Shown here one piece after another: positions 14,509 through 22,506 of a stretch of 24,294 bases of DNA. The DNA comes from Verrucomicrobiota bacterium (GTDB taxonomy: Bacteria; Verrucomicrobiota; Verrucomicrobiia; Limisphaerales; UBA1096), in the NCBI GenBank assembly GCA_030747575.1, contig JASLKI010000334.1, forward strand, positions 1 through 24,294, in the 5' to 3' direction. The position numbers were made by a program, and so were the translations under genes. The notes under the pieces were generated by a model. That model did not search any database. It was not told where the DNA came from and was given only the letters and a program-made list of their open reading frames with translations. How positions within the stretch are numbered: position 1 is the first letter of the stretch; every line of letters begins with the position of its first letter.

Positions 14509-15936
14509 TCAGCCCGAGGTGATTTTCGTGTACGCCGCGCCCTCGTTTATCGTGGGGGTCTCGGGCCTCCCCTTGTAGTGATAAATAAGGTCGAGATTGT
14601 GAATGCCAAGCAGGTGCAACACCGTGGCGTGCAGGTCGTGCACGTGCAGACGATCCTCCGTCGCCCACAGGCCCAGCTCGTCCGTCGCGCCGATCACCTG
14701 ACCACCCTTCACTCCACCGCCGGCCATCCACATGGTGAAACCGGTGGGGTTGTGATCGCGTCCGTCGCCCTTTTCGCTCATCGGCGTGCGGCCAAACTCG
14801 CCGCCCCAGATCACTAGCGTCTCCTCTAGCAACCCGCGCGACTTGAGATCCTTCAGCAGCCCGGCGGTCGGCAAATCGCTCTGTCGACATTGACGCGAAT
14901 GGTTTTCCTCCATCTTCGAATGCGAATCCCACTTGCTGCCCGCGCCGTGGTAAATCTGCACGAACCGGACGCCGCGCTCGACCATTCGCCGTGCCAACAG
15001 GCAACACCGGCCGAACGGCTCCGTGTCCCTGTTGCCGAAGCCGTAGAGCCGACGGGTCGCTTCCGATTCGTGGCTCAAGTCCACCGCCTCCGGCGCGGCT
15101 GACTGCATGCGATAGGCCAGCTCGTAACTGCGGATGCGCGCCTCTAGTTCGCTCTGGTGCCCGCGCGTGGCGCTGTGCTGCTCGTTGAGCCGCCGCAACA
15201 ACTCGAGCTTTCGCCGATGCGTTGCCGGCGTCACACCCTTGGGGATGTTCAAGTGCCGAAACGGCTCCGCGCCGGGGCTAAGCCGGATGCCTTGGTACGC
15301 CGCCGGCATAAAACCGGCGCTCCAGTTGCGCGGCCCGTTTGTCGGGGTCGACCTGGTGTCGGTCATCACGACAAACGCCGGCAGGTTTTCGTTCCCGGTG
15401 CCGAGCCCATAATTCACCCACGAGCCAAGGCTTGGCCGGCCGGCGAGCGGTTGGCCTGTGTTCATTTGGCAGACGCCGCCCGAGTGGTTGATGCCGTTGG
15501 TCCAGCAGGAGCGGATCACCGCGAGATCATCGACGCACCCGGCGGTGTGCGGCAGCCAGTCGCTCACCCAGGCGCCGCTTTGGCCGTGGCGCTTCCACGT
15601 GCGCGGACTCGCGAGTAGCGGCGACTCCGTCTCGCCCATCGCCGTGATCGGCCGCTTGAAACTTTCCGGCATCCGCTGCCCGGCGAGCTTGTTGAGCAGC
15701 GGCTTGGGGTCGAACAGGTCGATGTGACTCGGGCCACCCTCCATGAATAGAAAAATGACATTCTTCGCCTTGGGCGCAAAGTGCGCTTGGCCAGGCGCCA
15801 AGGACCCGGCGGCGGCGAACGCCTTGTCACGCGCGAGCATGCCGCTGAGTGCCAACGCGCCAAACCCAGCACCGCCACGAAGCAACAGCTCCCGCCGCGA
15901 AAAAATTTCATTCGTGACTTGTGCTCCAAAAATCAT
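14509..15936 (-). CDS. DUF1501 secreted protein (Tat signal)
   Basis: This is a DUF1501 protein, a family with an alkaline-phosphatase/sulfatase-like fold that is abundant in Planctomycetes and Verrucomicrobia. A Tat-type leader carries Arg14-Arg15 (FSRRELLLRGGAGFGALAL). Family blocks are IFLFMEGGPSHIDLFDPKP, INHSGGVCQMNTG, FVQIYHGAGSKWDSH, LVIWGGEFGRTPM and DHNPTGFTMWMAGGGVKGG. The protein is 475 residues and complete. It starts 3 bases after the stop of the DUF1549/DUF1553 gene and is surely co-transcribed with it. This pair is a standard combination in these phyla, thought to act outside the cytoplasm on polysaccharide-related substrates. The true activity is not established. Confidence 0.9.
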   Translation of the reverse strand: MIFGAQVTNEIFSRRELLLRGGAGFGALALSGMLARDKAFAAAGSLAPGQAHFAPKAKNVIFLFMEGGPSHIDLFDPKPLLNKLAGQRMPESFKRPITAMGETESPLLASPRTWKRHGQSGAWVSDWLPHTAGCVDDLAVIRSCWTNGINHSGGVCQMNTGQPLAGRPSLGSWVNYGLGTGNENLPAFVVMTDTRSTPTNGPRNWSAGFMPAAYQGIRLSPGAEPFRHLNIPKGVTPATHRRKLELLRRLNEQHSATRGHQSELEARIRSYELAYRMQSAAPEAVDLSHESEATRRLYGFGNRDTEPFGRCCLLARRMVERGVRFVQIYHGAGSKWDSHSKMEENHSRQCRQSDLPTAGLLKDLKSRGLLEETLVIWGGEFGRTPMSEKGDGRDHNPTGFTMWMAGGGVKGGQVIGATDELGLWATEDRLHVHDLHATVLHLLGIHNLDLIYHYKGRPETPTINEGAAYTKITSG

Positions 15937-15939
15937 AAT

Positions 15940-18036
15940 TCAATCCACATACAAAAAGGCGTTGGCGTTCATTAGCACATGGCAGTACTCGGCGAGCGCG
16001 GCCAAGCCGGACGGCTTGTTCGCCGCGCCGCAGGCATCGAGAAACGCCAGCGCGTCGTTGAATTGCGACGGTAGCGGCGCTTGGCCAAAGGCCAACTCAT
16101 GCGCGACAGCAACCTGCGCCTCGGCATTGCCGGGGTGGCGCTTGGCCAGGCGCTTGGCCAGGGCCGCCGCCCGGTTGCGCGTCCACTCACTGTTGAGCAG
16201 CAGCAGCGACTGCGTCGCGGTGGTGGTCACGTTGCGCTGCGGCATGTGCGAAATATGATCCGTCGAGTCGAAGGTGTGCATCACTTCATCCGGGCTGTTA
16301 CGCATCACCTTGCGATAAATAGAACGGCGATTCGACTCGTCGGCTACAACACCTTCGCCGCCCGACTCCAAATCTAGTTCGCCGGAAACGGACAATAACC
16401 CGTCGCGCACCTGCTCCGCGCTTAACCGGCGAATCGGCGCGCGGGCAAACCAGGTGTTGGCCGGGTCGGCCTGCTCCGAATGCGCATTGATCGACGCCTG
16501 CCGGTACGTCGCGCTGGTGACCATCCGCCGGTGCATTTTCTTGTGGCTCCAGCCGTCGGCGACGAATCGCGCCGCGAGCCAGTCGAGCAACCCGGGATGC
16601 GTCGGCGGCTCGCCGAGCTTGCCGAAGTCGCTGGCGTTGGCGGCCAAGCCGCGACCGAAATGCTGCTGCCAAAGCCGATTCACCATCACGCGGCTCGTCA
16701 GCGGGTTGTCCGGGCTCGTGATCCACTTCGCCAGTGCCGTGCGGCGGCCGGTCGACCTCAGCGCGGCCGGCGGCAGAGTGATGCGTGCCGAACCGGGATT
16801 TAGGATGCTCAAGAAACCTGGCTCAACGTCATCGCCCTTTTTCGGGATGCGAGTGGCCGGAGCCACCGGGCCGGCGTCGCTGATAACAAACTTCACCTGG
16901 GGTAGAGGCTTCGGCTTTTGGGCCTCGAATGACTTCAACTCAGCCCGAAGTCGCTCCCATTCCTCCTTCGTGCCGCCCTTGAGTCGCTCTGATAACTTCT
17001 CAGGCTCAACACCAAACTGCCGCTCTGATAACTCCGCGATCTGCCGCTCATAGCCGGTACGATCCTCAGGTCGCTTTCGAACCATGGTTTTGATTCTGTC
17101 GATGAATTTGTTAAAGCCCTCGCCGGTGGTGTTTTTCAACAGAGCTGGCAGCTCAATGGCGTGGAGTTGCCTGCGTATGTCATCTGTCGCAGCGGCCCAA
17201 GCCTTGTACTGCTCAAAAAACTCAAAACGCTGCGAGACGGTGCCAACCGGCATTGAGTCGCGGGGGAGCAGCGGCGTGAAGAACGCACGCATCCGATAAT
17301 AGTCGCGCTGCGGTATCGGGTCGAATTTGTGGTCATGGCAGCGCGCACACTGCAGGCCCATGCCCAAAAATACGTCGCCAGTGACGTTGGTGACGTCGAC
17401 AAGGATTTCGTTCCACTGCGTCTCCACGTCGCGCTGGTTGTATTCGTAAATCCAATGGCGCAAAAACATCGTGGCGATATGTGCGTCACGGTTGCCGGGA
17501 TCAATCTCGTCGCCGGCCAACTGCTCCCGGACAAACCGGTCATACGGTTTGTCAGTGTTGAACGAACGGATGACGTAGTCGCGGTACCGCCACGCCTCAG
17601 GCCGATAGTGATCTGACTTGTAGCCGTCAGAGTCGGCGTAGCGCACAAGGTCGAGCCAAAATGTTGCCTGACTCTCTCCGTAGCGTGGACTGTCGAGCAA
17701 TCGATCGACCAGTTTTTCGTAGGCATCCGGAGAATCGTCGTCAAGAAAGGCGGCAATCTGTTCCTGTGCCGGAGGCAGGCCAGTGAGATCCAGACACACA
17801 CGGCGAATGAGTGTCCGGCGATCCGCCGTCGTTGCCGGCGACAACTCCTGTGCAGACAACCTTCGGGCGATGAACCGGTCGATCTTGTTGATCGCCCAGC
17901 CGCCACCAGCATCCGGCACCGCCGATTGGCGAACCGGCTGGAACGACCACCAATCGCGGTCTGCCTGGCTGAACTCCGCCGCAAAAGCGAAGCCGCCTAG
18001 CAAAATCCATAAAATGGCCAAGCGCTGAATCATCAC
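15940..18036 (-). CDS. DUF1549/DUF1553 secreted protein
   Basis: This is a two-domain exported protein of the planctomycete PSCyt2/PSD1 type. A signal peptide (LAILWILLGGFAFA) is followed by the DUF1549 region (INKIDRFIARRL, RRVCLDLTGLPP, DRLLDSPRYGE). A single haem-type motif CARCH lies at C230, C233 and H234. A middle linker rich in charged residues leads to DUF1553 (LAKWITSPDNPLTSRVMVNR, WQQHFGRGL, SATYRQAS, LLLLNSEW). The separate N-terminal cytochrome domain found in many relatives is absent. 698 residues. It is the first gene of a - strand pair with DUF1501. Several imperfect palindrome copies fall within it (for example 16080-16089). Confidence 0.9.
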   Translation of the reverse strand: MMIQRLAILWILLGGFAFAAEFSQADRDWWSFQPVRQSAVPDAGGGWAINKIDRFIARRLSAQELSPATTADRRTLIRRVCLDLTGLPPAQEQIAAFLDDDSPDAYEKLVDRLLDSPRYGESQATFWLDLVRYADSDGYKSDHYRPEAWRYRDYVIRSFNTDKPYDRFVREQLAGDEIDPGNRDAHIATMFLRHWIYEYNQRDVETQWNEILVDVTNVTGDVFLGMGLQCARCHDHKFDPIPQRDYYRMRAFFTPLLPRDSMPVGTVSQRFEFFEQYKAWAAATDDIRRQLHAIELPALLKNTTGEGFNKFIDRIKTMVRKRPEDRTGYERQIAELSERQFGVEPEKLSERLKGGTKEEWERLRAELKSFEAQKPKPLPQVKFVISDAGPVAPATRIPKKGDDVEPGFLSILNPGSARITLPPAALRSTGRRTALAKWITSPDNPLTSRVMVNRLWQQHFGRGLAANASDFGKLGEPPTHPGLLDWLAARFVADGWSHKKMHRRMVTSATYRQASINAHSEQADPANTWFARAPIRRLSAEQVRDGLLSVSGELDLESGGEGVVADESNRRSIYRKVMRNSPDEVMHTFDSTDHISHMPQRNVTTTATQSLLLLNSEWTRNRAAALAKRLAKRHPGNAEAQVAVAHELAFGQAPLPSQFNDALAFLDACGAANKPSGLAALAEYCHVLMNANAFLYVD

Positions 18037-18159
18037 CGCAAAACTATCACGTCACGTGTGCTGTCGGGAGAAAAATATCCTCGCTTGGCCGAGCGCTTGG
18101 ATTGGGATTGCAGGACTGGATGTTGAGGAATAGGCTTTGCCCACTCACTCCATTTACAC
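18037..18159. promoter_or_regulatory. Divergent promoter region with palindrome cluster
   Basis: This 123-base gap serves the DUF1549/DUF1553 gene on one side and the oxidoreductase on the other. It contains CGCTTGGCCGAGCG (18082-18095), a one-mismatch copy of the 14-bp palindrome, overlapped by a further half copy CGCTTGG (18094-18100). No convincing -35/-10 pair is seen in either direction. Confidence 0.35.
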
Positions 18160-19491
18160 ATGAACACTTCCTCCACTATACGCACGCCCCGGCGGCAGTT
18201 TATCAAGTCCTCGAGCGCCTCAATCAGCGCTCTGGCCACCGTTCACCTGACCAGCGGCCTGCGGGCCGCCAGCCCCAATGACAAAGTGTCTCTGGGTATC
18301 ATTGGCCCGGGCGGCATGGGGCGAAATCACATCGGGAATCTCAACAAACGCAAGGACGTCCATATCGCGTTCGTGTGCGATCCCGATTCCAACCACCAAG
18401 CCAAGGCCGCAAACATGGTCGAGTCCGGCACTGGCATCAAACCGAAGCAACTGGGCGACCTGCGCGAAATGCTGGAGGTCAACAGTGTGGACGCGGTGTT
18501 CATCGCCACGCCGGATCACTGGCACGCACCGGCCGCCATCCTCGCCGCTGAGGCCGGCAAACATGTTTACGTGGAAAAACCGTGCTCGCACAATGTCCGC
18601 GAGGGGCGGCTGATGATAGAGGCGGCGCGGCGCAACAGGCGTGTCATGCAGGTCGGCACCCAGTCGCGCAGCACCCGGCACGTGCAGCGGGCGATGGAGT
18701 TGCTGCACAACGGCGCGATCGGCCGCGTGCTGGTGGCGAAGGCGTGGAACAGCCAGAAGCGCTCGTCTATCGGCAAGGCCAAGCCAGGCGCGCCGCCGGC
18801 ACATCTCGACTTTGACACGTGGCTTGGCCCGGCCCCGAAGGTGTCGTACCAGTCGAATATGCTGCATGGTATCTGGCGCTGGTGGCACGCGTTCGGCACC
18901 GGCGACATGGGCAACGACGGCGTGCACGACCTCGACATCGCCCGCTGGGGCCTCGGTGTCACGTCACACCCAAGCCGCATCGCCGCGCTGGGCGGAAAAT
19001 ATTTCTTCGATGACGACCAGCAGTTTCCCGATACACAGAATGTGCTATTTGAGTACGAGCCGGACACCGAGGGCGGACGGCCACGACAGCTCATTTTCGA
19101 GCAGCGCATCTGGGCGCCGTACTTTGAGCAGGGTTACGAGAACGGAGACGCCTTTTACGGCACGGACGGCATCATGCTGTTGGGCAAACACGGTGGCTGG
19201 AAGCTGTTCGGGCCGCGCAACAAGCTGCGTGAGCAGATGAGCGGCTCCCCGGACCTGCGGGCGCATCACGACGATTTTTTCCGCTGCATCCGTGAAGGCA
19301 GCACACCAAACGCAGATATAGAGATCGGCCACCTGTCGTCATCGCTCTGCCATCTAGGCAACATCGCCACACGCGTCGGGCGGGTACTGGAATTTGATCC
19401 CAAACGAGAGCAAATCGTCGGCGACAACGAGGCCAATGCGCTGGTCACGCGAAAGTACAGTGATCATTGGAGTCGGCCAAACGGCGTTTGA
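18160..19491 (+). CDS. Tat-exported Gfo/Idh/MocA family oxidoreductase
   Basis: This is an NAD(P)-dependent sugar or cyclitol dehydrogenase-like protein. A Tat leader has Arg11-Arg12 (TPRRQFIKSSSASISAL). The Rossmann fold begins at residues 43-54 with VSLGIIGPGGMG. The family motif VEKP is at 138-141 (Lys140), and a GNDGVHDLDIARWGLG segment follows (251-266, with His256 and Asp259 as candidate active-site residues). The protein is 443 residues and complete. It is divergent from the DUF1501/DUF1549 pair, which suggests a shared extracytoplasmic carbohydrate pathway. Exported members of this family often keep a tightly bound cofactor and act as glycosidases or oxidoreductases. The substrate cannot be read from sequence. 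Confidence 0.85.
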   Translation: MNTSSTIRTPRRQFIKSSSASISALATVHLTSGLRAASPNDKVSLGIIGPGGMGRNHIGNLNKRKDVHIAFVCDPDSNHQAKAANMVESGTGIKPKQLGDLREMLEVNSVDAVFIATPDHWHAPAAILAAEAGKHVYVEKPCSHNVREGRLMIEAARRNRRVMQVGTQSRSTRHVQRAMELLHNGAIGRVLVAKAWNSQKRSSIGKAKPGAPPAHLDFDTWLGPAPKVSYQSNMLHGIWRWWHAFGTGDMGNDGVHDLDIARWGLGVTSHPSRIAALGGKYFFDDDQQFPDTQNVLFEYEPDTEGGRPRQLIFEQRIWAPYFEQGYENGDAFYGTDGIMLLGKHGGWKLFGPRNKLREQMSGSPDLRAHHDDFFRCIREGSTPNADIEIGHLSSSLCHLGNIATRVGRVLEFDPKREQIVGDNEANALVTRKYSDHWSRPNGV

Positions 19492-19528
19492 ATCGGGTTT
19501 GCGGTTGATTCAACCACCGTTCTCTGGC

Positions 19529-19534
19529 AAGGAG
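19529..19534 (+). promoter_or_regulatory. Ribosome-binding site AAGGAG
   Basis: A perfect AAGGAG lies 8 bases before the ATG at 19543. It rules against the GTG at 19534 as start codon, because that GTG overlaps the site itself. Confidence 0.7.
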
Positions 19535-19542
19535 TGTCCCCC

Positions 19543-21111
19543 ATGAAACGAGCAATATACGCATTCCTGACAACCACCGTCGCGGCGCTTGGCTTGGTTT
19601 GCGCGCAGGCCGAGCCAATGCTGAAGGCGCATTTCGCCGGCATCGACAACCTGATCAAGCGCGACGACGCCAAGACGCTGCGCTCGGTTTGGGCACTCAA
19701 GCAAACCCAGGTGTTCCGCAACGAGGTACTCGACAAACTGGCCAAGCGGATGGGCGGCGACAACGCCCAGCGCGAGGCGACCCTACGAAAGCTGCTGCCC
19801 GACCTCGGGCGCGGTGAGTTGTTCCTCGATGTCGCGGCGACCGGGAGCCGACCGGACGTCGCACTCATCACCGCGCTGGACAAAAAACGCGGCGTGCTTT
19901 GGGTCAAGAGCCTTCGGCAACTGGCCAAGCGGCGCGGCGGCGAGCCGCTTGAGCAGACCGTGGCCGGTTTCACCGGCTGGCGCGTGGACTTCGACAACGG
20001 ACACACCCTTGGCTTTGGCTACGCCGGCGGCTGGCTGCTGTTCGGCTCTGGGCAGGGGACGCTCAACTATTTGAAAAAAGCGGCTGAGCGAATTGCAAAC
20101 ACCGGCCGCCCCTTCCCGGCCGACGAGGAGCACGACTTGAACATCACTGTGGACGCCCGTTCGCTGCCCGAAGTCATCCTCGACCGGCTGCCAAAAGGGC
20201 CGAACACGATCCGCATCACCTCGCGCCTGAAGAAGGATAATTATTACAGCAAGGTAGACGTGGAGTTTGCCGAGCCGCTGCCGGCGGGTGTCCCGGACTG
20301 GGAAATCCCGACACGCACCATCACCGAGCCGCTGGCCAGCTTTACTGCCGCGCGCGGCGTAGGTCTGTTCACTGCCAAACCAGACCTTGAACTGCTCGGG
20401 CTGCACGCGGCCAACGATCAGTTCTTCGCTTGGTCGCAGTCGCGCACCAAGTTCCAGTCTTTTTTCTCCGTGAAAGTCGATGCGCCGAAGGAGGCGATCG
20501 CCGGCTTGGCCAAGCGCATCGGCGACTTCAAAAAAACCGGCGGCAAGGGCGAGAAATTCATCGGTCAAGTCGTGCATGACGCCAAAAAACCGGGACTCAC
20601 GTGGGGCAACGTGCCGTTGTTCGCGCCGTACGTCACCGTCGGCAACTCGGACGACAAGGGCTACATCGTCGGCGGTGTCTTCCCTCCGGATCCGGTGAAG
20701 AAACCAATCCCGGCCGAGTTGCTCGCCGAGTTCACCGGCAAGGAAAATCTGGTCTATTACAACTGGGAAATCACCGGCCAACGACTCGAGAAATGGAACC
20801 TGCTGATCCAATTCGCCGCCATCCTCTCCGACCGGCGCGAGCAACTCGTCAACGACACCAAGGGCATCGAGTTCCTGACCGCGTTGCGCCCGAAGCTCGG
20901 CAACACCATCACCGACGCCACCATCGACGGCAACCGGCTCACAATCACCCGCAAGTCGCAACTGGGCCTGACCGCGCTCGAGCTTTCCCTGCTCTCCCGC
21001 TGGCTGGACAACCCGCGCTTCCCCTCTCCGACGCTGCAGTGGCCCCCCGCTCCAGCCAAGCAACGCACGGCCAAGCCGAAGCAGCCCAAGAAGCCCGCCG
21101 ACAAAAAGTAA
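19543..21111 (+). CDS. Secreted protein of unknown function
   Basis: I do not recognise this family. The start is set by the ribosome-binding site just upstream. The leader MKRAIYAFLTTTVAALGLVC ends with a likely signal peptidase I site near AQA. The body of about 460 residues is soluble and mixed alpha/beta in appearance, with no membrane helix or catalytic signature I can name. It contains repeated DKLAKR and RQLAKR type segments and a Gly-rich stretch (GWLLFGSGQG). The tail is Lys/Pro/Ala-rich (PKQPKKPADKK). The protein is 522 residues. It lies between the oxidoreductase and pdxJ, with only 11 bases before pdxJ, so it may be co-transcribed with pdxJ-acpS. One perfect and several imperfect palindrome copies are embedded in it. 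Confidence 0.7.
   Translation: MKRAIYAFLTTTVAALGLVCAQAEPMLKAHFAGIDNLIKRDDAKTLRSVWALKQTQVFRNEVLDKLAKRMGGDNAQREATLRKLLPDLGRGELFLDVAATGSRPDVALITALDKKRGVLWVKSLRQLAKRRGGEPLEQTVAGFTGWRVDFDNGHTLGFGYAGGWLLFGSGQGTLNYLKKAAERIANTGRPFPADEEHDLNITVDARSLPEVILDRLPKGPNTIRITSRLKKDNYYSKVDVEFAEPLPAGVPDWEIPTRTITEPLASFTAARGVGLFTAKPDLELLGLHAANDQFFAWSQSRTKFQSFFSVKVDAPKEAIAGLAKRIGDFKKTGGKGEKFIGQVVHDAKKPGLTWGNVPLFAPYVTVGNSDDKGYIVGGVFPPDPVKKPIPAELLAEFTGKENLVYYNWEITGQRLEKWNLLIQFAAILSDRREQLVNDTKGIEFLTALRPKLGNTITDATIDGNRLTITRKSQLGLTALELSLLSRWLDNPRFPSPTLQWPPAPAKQRTAKPKQPKKPADKK
20504..20515. repeat. Iterated palindrome, 12-bp copy
   Basis: GCTTGGCCAAGC is read as Leu-Ala-Lys-Arg in the unknown secreted protein. Confidence 0.8.
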
Positions 21112-21122
21112 CGGACGAACCG

Positions 21123-21869
21123 ATGCTCCGACTCGGCGTCAACATCGACCATGTCGCCACGCTGCGGCAGGCGCGCTATCGCGGCTTCGACAACGGCGAA
21201 CCGTGCCCCATTGACGCCGTCCGCCAAGTCGAGGCCGCCGGCGCGCACGGCATCACCGCCCACCTGCGCGAGGATCGTCGGCATATTCTCGACCGCGACA
21301 TCTGGGGCATCCGCGAGGCATTGCAGACGAGGCTCAATTTCGAGATGGCAAACACGCCGGAGATGATCGACATCGCCCTGCGCCTCAAGCCGGAAGCCGT
21401 CTGCCTCGTGCCGGAAAACCGCGCCGAGGTCACTACCGAAGGCGGGCTGGATGTCGCCGGCCAAGTCGATGCCATCGCCGCAGCAGCAGCCACGCTTGGC
21501 CAAGCCGGCATCGAGGTGAGCCTGTTCATTGATCCCGACCCCGTGCAAATCGAGGCCACCGCAGCGACCGGCAGCCCGTTCATCGAGTTACACACCGGCG
21601 CCTACGCGGAGGGATACAGCGACGAGACCAAGCGTGCCGCCGAGCTGGAGCGCTTGGCCAAGGTTGCTAAACAGGCCAAGTCACTTGGCCTCGGCGTCAA
21701 CGCCGGCCACGGCCTCAACTACGAAAACACGCGCGGCATTTTCGCCGTGCCGCACCTCAACGAGTTGAACATCGGCCACAGCATCGTCAGCCGCGCCGTC
21801 ACCGTCGGCCTTGGCCAGGCAGTGCGTGAAATGCTCGAGCTGATGGAAGGCTACCCGCAGGCGGAATGA
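21123..21869 (+). CDS. pdxJ: Pyridoxine 5'-phosphate synthase PdxJ
   Basis: PdxJ is the cytoplasmic TIM-barrel enzyme that condenses 1-deoxyxylulose 5-phosphate with 3-amino-2-oxopropyl phosphate to form pyridoxine 5'-phosphate, the last ring-forming step of DXP-dependent vitamin B6 synthesis. Family signatures are RLGVNIDHVATLRQAR at the N-terminus, ITAHLREDRRHI (His47), NFEMA (Glu74) and GLGVNAGHGLNY (His196), followed by LNIGHSIVSRAV. The catalytic set appears intact, and the length (248 residues) is normal. The open frame extends upstream into the previous gene, but the ATG at 21123 gives the standard N-terminus. It overlaps acpS by 4 bases (ATGA), the same gene pairing seen in E. coli. 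Confidence 0.95.
   Translation: MLRLGVNIDHVATLRQARYRGFDNGEPCPIDAVRQVEAAGAHGITAHLREDRRHILDRDIWGIREALQTRLNFEMANTPEMIDIALRLKPEAVCLVPENRAEVTTEGGLDVAGQVDAIAAAAATLGQAGIEVSLFIDPDPVQIEATAATGSPFIELHTGAYAEGYSDETKRAAELERLAKVAKQAKSLGLGVNAGHGLNYENTRGIFAVPHLNELNIGHSIVSRAVTVGLGQAVREMLELMEGYPQAE
21494..21505. repeat. Iterated palindrome, 12-bp copy in pdxJ
   Basis: GCTTGGCCAAGC is read here as Leu-Gly-Gln-Ala, a different frame from the copy 150 bases downstream in the same gene. Confidence 0.8.
21653..21662. repeat. Iterated palindrome, second core copy in pdxJ
   Basis: CTTGGCCAAG is read as Leu-Ala-Lys. Two perfect cores in two frames within one housekeeping gene argue for a DNA-level origin. Confidence 0.75.
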
Positions 21870-22243
21870 TCCTCGGCATCGGCATCGACATCATCGAGAT
21901 CGGGCGCATCCGCGACTCGCACCAAAAATACGGCGACCGCTTTATCGAGCGCATCCTGCTCCCCGCCGAGATCGACTACTGCTTAAAGCACAAAGACCCC
22001 GCGCCAAGTCTGGCCGCGCGGTTCGCCGCCAAGGAGGCGGTCTCCAAGGCCTTCGGCATCGGCATCACCGCCGAACTGGGCTGGCTCGACATGGAGGTCG
22101 CCCACCGCGACACCGGCGCGCCGTACGTCATCCTGCACGGCAAGGGGAAGGAACTGCTCGAGGCTCGAGGCGCCAGCAACGTCCATCTGAGCCTCAGCCA
22201 CACCGCCCACCAAGCCACCGCGATGGCCATCCTCGAGGGGTAA
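21866..22243 (+). CDS. acpS: Holo-[acyl-carrier-protein] synthase AcpS
   Basis: AcpS transfers 4'-phosphopantetheine from coenzyme A to the serine of acyl carrier protein, activating it for fatty-acid synthesis. The protein is 125 residues, the usual size of the trimeric AcpS type. The N-terminal motif GIGIDIIEIGRI carries the Mg-binding Asp8. The motif ARFAAKEAVSKAFG carries Glu57 and the conserved Lys56. The C-terminal HLSLSHTAHQATAMAIL block is also typical. It starts at an ATG overlapping the pdxJ stop, so translation is coupled. Nothing appears missing. Confidence 0.95.
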   Translation: MILGIGIDIIEIGRIRDSHQKYGDRFIERILLPAEIDYCLKHKDPAPSLAARFAAKEAVSKAFGIGITAELGWLDMEVAHRDTGAPYVILHGKGKELLEARGASNVHLSLSHTAHQATAMAILEG

Positions 22244-22457
22244 TAGTGCGGATGCCAAACAGAATTCCGCCCATCTCCGGCAGCGCGACACGAAACCACA
22301 CGCTGGCCAAGTCAACTTCCGCTCTTGGTTTGGGTAGATCAAACGCCGGATGTTAATTCAGTTCGGGACTCGAGGTCAGGGTGCCAGTTCGCGCGCAGCC
22401 ACGCTTGGCCATCTAAAGAGGTTGCCAATCGGACCTTCGCAGGTAGTCTCTTTCGCC

Positions 22458-22494
22458 CGCCGGGAGGCGGTTTGAATTTGCCTCCCACCCGGCG
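22458..22494. other. GC-rich imperfect hairpin
   Basis: CGCCGGGAGGC (22458-22468) can pair with the segment 22480-22494 through CGCCGG and GAGGC blocks, with a bulge on the 3' arm. The loop is AT-rich. It lies between acpS and the next gene, ending 12 bases before that gene's GTG. It could be an acpS terminator without a clear U-run, or a leader structure for the next gene. The rest of the 263-base gap (22244-22506) holds two partial palindrome copies and no gene. Confidence 0.35.
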
Positions 22495-22506
22495 CGTCCT
22501 GTTCGC

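Noticed and set aside
19783..21063. 426-codon open frame on the - strand
   Set aside because: It lies wholly antisense to the secreted protein that has a signal peptide and ribosome-binding site. Long antisense frames are expected in GC-rich DNA.
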